From contig NZ_BAAAIV010000003.1 of NCBI RefSeq assembly GCF_039526245.1, positions 1 through 64,000 of the forward strand: a DNA stretch of 64,000 nt. The letters run 5' to 3'. The stretch's first letter is position 1; each line of letters starts with the position of its first letter. The stretch comes from Arthrobacter_H rhombi. GTDB lineage: Bacteria > Actinomycetota > Actinomycetes > Actinomycetales > Micrococcaceae. Position numbers and translations under genes: made by a program. Below are positions 61,111 through 64,000 of this stretch, in pieces. The notes under the pieces were generated by a model. The model did not search any database. It was not told the DNA's origin and saw only the letters and a list, made by a program, of their open reading frames with translations.

Positions 61111-61658
61111 TCGCTGTGGCGTCCATAGCTCAGCAGCATGTTGCCCTTGGACGTCTGCTGGGAATCCTGCAGGACCAGCCGCGTGGTCGGGTCGCCGGTT
61201 TCGAACAGGTGCTTGCCGGCCCCGGCGATCACCGGGTGCACCATCAACAGCAACGAATCCAGCAACCCGGCGAACAGCAGTTGGCGCACCACCGAGATGC
61301 TGCCGCAGACGGAAATGTCCCCGCCGTCGGACTGGCGCAGATCCCGTACGAAGTCCTCCAGCGGCGCCTGGATGAGCGAGGCGTTCTCCCAGGCCAGCTC
61401 GCCGGTCAGCGTGCGGGAGGCGACGAACTTCTCGACGGGGTTGATGAAGGAGGCGAACGGGTCGTCCTGGCCGGCGTTCGGCCAGTACCCGGCCCACTCC
61501 TCGTAGCTGCGCCGGCCCAGCAGGACCGTGTCGGTCTGGGTCATCATGGTGCCCATCCCGGCACCGAGTTCGTCGTCGAAGCTGTCGAACTGCCACAGGT
61601 TCGGTGATTCGACCACCCCGTCGACCGATTGGAAAAGTCCCGTCTTGACCTCGCGCAT
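61107..61658 (-). CDS. RibD C-terminal-domain protein (dihydrofolate-reductase-like)
   Basis: A protein of 183 residues starting MREVKTGLFQSVDGVVESPN, with GGAGG upstream. The pattern VLLGRRSYEEWAGYWPNAG and the later GGDISVCGSISVVRQLLFAG, LLLMVHPVIAGAGKHLFE is that of the RibD/DHFR-like reductase group, many of which are NADPH-dependent. Function is not known for this subfamily. It is coupled to the YkvA-like gene. Confidence 0.85.
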   Translation of the reverse strand: MREVKTGLFQSVDGVVESPNLWQFDSFDDELGAGMGTMMTQTDTVLLGRRSYEEWAGYWPNAGQDDPFASFINPVEKFVASRTLTGELAWENASLIQAPLEDFVRDLRQSDGGDISVCGSISVVRQLLFAGLLDSLLLMVHPVIAGAGKHLFETGDPTTRLVLQDSQQTSKGNMLLSYGRHSD

Positions 61659-61799
61659 GCTGCCTCCGTTAACAAATGTCGGGTGTGGCCGTTCCTGCTC
61701 GATCATCTGCGCTGGCGCCGTCGTCGTCAAGGAGCGCGAGCGCCGCGATCGCCCCTAGGGTGGTGCCTTGCATCACACCATCTACCGGGGAGCATCCTG

Positions 61800-62651
61800 A
61801 TGAAACGCACACCACTGGCCGCCGCTGCGGTCCTCCTGGCCGTGGCCACCACCGCCTGCACCGGAGGCGGGGCACCGGCCCAGGCTCCGGCGTCGTCCTC
61901 CGGGTCGCCTGCGGCCAGCCAGGCAGGGAACGACGGCGGTGTTCCCGCCTCGCGGTTGGACGCCATCGGTGACGCCGGGGTGCTGAAGGTCTGCACCACC
62001 GGGGACTACCGCCCGTTCACCTACAAGGACCCGAAGACCGGGAAGTATTCGGGACTGGACGTGGACATGGCCCGCGACCTGGCGAAGCGCCTGGGCGTGA
62101 AGGCGGAGTTCGTGGACACCACGTGGAAGGACCTGATGCCCGACTTCCTGGCCTCCTGCGACATCGCGGTCGGCGGGGTGTCCATCTCGCTGGAGCGCGC
62201 CGGGCAGGCTGCCTTCTCCACGGCCACCCTGGACGAGGGCAAGACGCCGATCACCCGCTGCGAGAACGTCAAGAAGTACGACACGATCGCGGAGATCAAC
62301 CAGCCCGGGGTCCGCTCCATCACCCCGATCGGCGGCACCAACCAGAAGTTCGCCGAAGAGCACTACCCGCGCGGGAAGATCATCGAGTTCACGGACAACA
62401 ACACGATCTTCGACCAGATCATCGACGGCAAGGCCGACGTGATGACCACCGACGCCTCGGAGACCCGCTGGGTGGCCAACGAGCACCCCGAGCTCTGTGC
62501 GGTGCACCCCGACAAGCCGTTCAACTACTCGCAGAAGGCGTACCTGCTGCCGCGCGGGGACATCGCGTTCAAGGAGTACGTCGATGCGTGGCTGAACATC
62601 GCCGACCACGATGGCACCACGGCGAAGGCGGAGAAGCCCTGGTTCGGGTAG
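61800..62651 (+). CDS. PheC-like lipoprotein (cyclohexadienyl dehydratase family)
   Basis: A protein of 283 residues. The lipobox TTAC puts the cysteine at residue 20, followed by a Ser/Ala/Pro linker. The body resembles PheC of Pseudomonas and not a simple transport binding protein: GVLKVCTTGDYRPFTYKDPK, GVSISLERAGQAAF, GKTPITRCENVKKYDTIAEI, GGTNQKFAEEHYPR and HPELCAVHPDKPFNYSQKAY. PheC forms phenylpyruvate or phenylalanine from prephenate or arogenate. An anchored PheC homologue in an actinobacterium is unusual, and binding of another ligand remains possible. No transporter genes adjoin it. Confidence 0.8.
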   Translation: MKRTPLAAAAVLLAVATTACTGGGAPAQAPASSSGSPAASQAGNDGGVPASRLDAIGDAGVLKVCTTGDYRPFTYKDPKTGKYSGLDVDMARDLAKRLGVKAEFVDTTWKDLMPDFLASCDIAVGGVSISLERAGQAAFSTATLDEGKTPITRCENVKKYDTIAEINQPGVRSITPIGGTNQKFAEEHYPRGKIIEFTDNNTIFDQIIDGKADVMTTDASETRWVANEHPELCAVHPDKPFNYSQKAYLLPRGDIAFKEYVDAWLNIADHDGTTAKAEKPWFG

Positions 62652-62673
62652 GGCCTCCCCGCCTGCGGTGTGG

Positions 62674-63945
62674 CTAGTTGGCGAACACGTCCTGCAGCTT
62701 GCCGCGGGCATCCCACAGTGCCACCGAGTCGCCGCCGTTGTTCAGGATGGAGGCGGTGCGCCCGTTGTAGTACTTCGTGGCCGAGTTGGTGCCGGGACCG
62801 GTGTAGAGGCGCAGATCGCCGTGGGGCGCGATCGTGTACCCGGCGCCGACGGTCAGGATGTTGTTGGCAGCATCGCGCAGGATGATCCCCGAGGCATCAA
62901 TGGCCTTGTCCGTGGTGTTGCGCACCACCACATGCTCGCCCTTCTCCGGCTGCACGTCATCACCCGCGGGGTTGTTCACCGAGTCGACGATCGCCAGGCC
63001 CTTGGCCTGCGGGAACGCCGCCTGGCCCGCCTGCAGCCGCACTGCCTGCGCGGGGAAGTCCCCGGTGACCATGTCCACGCCGAGACCCACAGCGGCGGTC
63101 ACGGATTCCGGTGAGCTGACCGTGTAGACGCCGATGTCCAGGCCGGCCGCCCGCACGCTGTCGACCTGGGCGGGGGTCAGCGCGCGGTAGCTGGTGCCCA
63201 CCGAGTCCACGAACGTGGACCAGTCCTTCAGCGTGGCGGCGCTGGGGATGACGCCTGAGAGCTGTTGGAGCGGGATCTTCGGTGCCAGGGCGGCGAACTC
63301 GCGGTTCGACGACGGGTCGAAGCCCAGGACGTTGACCTTCCCGGCGGCCACGAGCTTCTTCCAGGCCGGGTGGTGGGCCAGCTTCCGGGCCACCACTTGT
63401 TCCACGGCTGGCGAGTTCTTCGGCGACTTGATCTCCAGGTACACCCCGGTCTTGCGGTTGGCGATCTTGGCGATGTCATCCAGATGCGGGATGCGTTCGC
63501 CGGTGAACTTCTTGCCGAAGTAGGAGCCGGCGTCGAGGGCGCGCAACTCCCGCCAGGTGAAGGAGGTGATCGGGTCGTCCTCACGACCGGGGAAGACCTG
63601 CGCCACGTTGGTGGTGCGGGCCGGGGTGTCGTCGTGGAAGAGGAAGGGGACGCCGTCCTTGCTCAGCTGCACATCGGTTTCGATGAAATCGGCGCCGGAG
63701 GCACGGCCTGCCTTGAACGCGGCGATGGTGTTTTCCGGGGCGGTGCCGGCAGCACCGCGATGCCCGATCAGGACCGGGTCACCCACCGGGGCCTTGGCGG
63801 CTGGGGGCACGACGGCGGTGGACCGCGTCGTCGAGGGGGCGGCCGGGGCTGCGGCAGCGGGAACGGCGGCGACCGAGGCCGCCAGGGTGGCGACAACCAG
63901 TGCGGGTGCAGCCAGCGTGCGGAGCGGCGTGATGGACAAAGCCAT
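62674..63945 (-). CDS. Secreted glycerophosphodiester phosphodiesterase with lamin-tail domain
   Basis: A protein of 423 residues. A signal peptide ends near the AAAAPAAP segment (about residue 33). The GDPD barrel starts at VLIGHRGAAGTAPENTIAAF (H62, R63, E71), with IETDVQLSKDG (E89, D91) and FHDDT (H104). Residues 325-423 form a lamin-tail (LTD) domain (VVRNTTDKAIDASGIILRDA; SILNNGGDSVALWDARGKL). It hydrolyses glycerophosphodiesters outside the cell, supplying glycerol phosphate. The ATG at 63945 follows GAAGGGAACC. The gene lies close to the right edge; no further gene is seen before 64000. Confidence 0.88.
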   Translation of the reverse strand: MALSITPLRTLAAPALVVATLAASVAAVPAAAAPAAPSTTRSTAVVPPAAKAPVGDPVLIGHRGAAGTAPENTIAAFKAGRASGADFIETDVQLSKDGVPFLFHDDTPARTTNVAQVFPGREDDPITSFTWRELRALDAGSYFGKKFTGERIPHLDDIAKIANRKTGVYLEIKSPKNSPAVEQVVARKLAHHPAWKKLVAAGKVNVLGFDPSSNREFAALAPKIPLQQLSGVIPSAATLKDWSTFVDSVGTSYRALTPAQVDSVRAAGLDIGVYTVSSPESVTAAVGLGVDMVTGDFPAQAVRLQAGQAAFPQAKGLAIVDSVNNPAGDDVQPEKGEHVVVRNTTDKAIDASGIILRDAANNILTVGAGYTIAPHGDLRLYTGPGTNSATKYYNGRTASILNNGGDSVALWDARGKLQDVFAN

Positions 63946-64000
63946 GGGTGTGGTTCCCTTCGAGGCAACGAATGCGTGGACTCCACCCATGCTGTCCAGC

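Overview
The window is high-GC actinobacterial DNA. Gene density is high, start and stop codons often overlap (ATGA, GTGA, TGATG), GTG starts are common, and the families present (LctP/LldEFG, LacI-controlled rhamnose genes, DrrAB-type exporter, MbtH) fit a soil-type member of the Micrococcaceae such as Arthrobacter or a relative. The genus is an inference. I found no rRNA, tRNA or CRISPR array, and no stretch above 300 bases lacks a gene.

Layout. 1-2.3 kb: the end of a probable secreted phosphoesterase (with an apparent frameshift), a DinB-like protein, an unknown secreted protein and an SRPBCC protein. 2.3-16 kb: a compact nonribosomal peptide cluster, made of a small repeat-bearing secreted peptide, a three-module NRPS of 3485 residues (C-A-T-C-A-T-C-A-T-TE) whose first C domain resembles that of EntF, an MbtH protein, a DrrAB-type ABC exporter and an Sfp-type phosphopantetheinyl transferase. 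16-21.4 kb: a peptide-type ABC importer operon on the minus strand. 21.7-24 kb: a DoxX-like protein, an unknown protein and an M20 amidohydrolase. 24.1-29.8 kb: lactate use, with lctP and an LldR-type regulator divergent from lldEFG and LldR-type operators between them.

29.8-31.5 kb: a 1.7-kb insertion bounded by a perfect 49-bp direct repeat that duplicates the 3' end of lldG. It carries a SIR2-domain gene interrupted by two in-frame TGA codons and a 50-residue basic protein gene with its own TATAAT box. No integrase is present. This is the most unusual part of the window.

31.5-46.6 kb: an mph-type macrolide phosphotransferase, a VOC protein, an operon of a cysteine-rich helix-turn-helix regulator, a sialidase and an amidohydrolase with a divergent DoxX gene, then a lipoprotein, a gamma-glutamyltransferase, an Xre/membrane-protein pair, an alpha/beta hydrolase, an NYN-domain protein, a maltokinase-cap-like protein and several unknowns. 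46.6-59.7 kb: an L-rhamnose regulon, with a divergent LacI-family regulator, an ABC importer (rhaT, rhaP, rhaQ, rhaS), a second sugar-isomerase homologue, mutarotase, rhamnose isomerase, bifunctional aldolase/dehydrogenase and kinase, all in one long minus-strand operon. 59.8-64 kb: VOC, YkvA-like and RibD-like proteins, a PheC-like lipoprotein and a secreted glycerophosphodiester phosphodiesterase with a lamin-tail domain.

How the parts work together: the importer, LctP/Lld and Rha systems feed on peptides, lactate and rhamnose, as expected of a plant- or soil-associated heterotroph. The NRPS cluster has synthesis, activation and export functions, but genes for an aryl starter unit, if one is used, would have to lie elsewhere.
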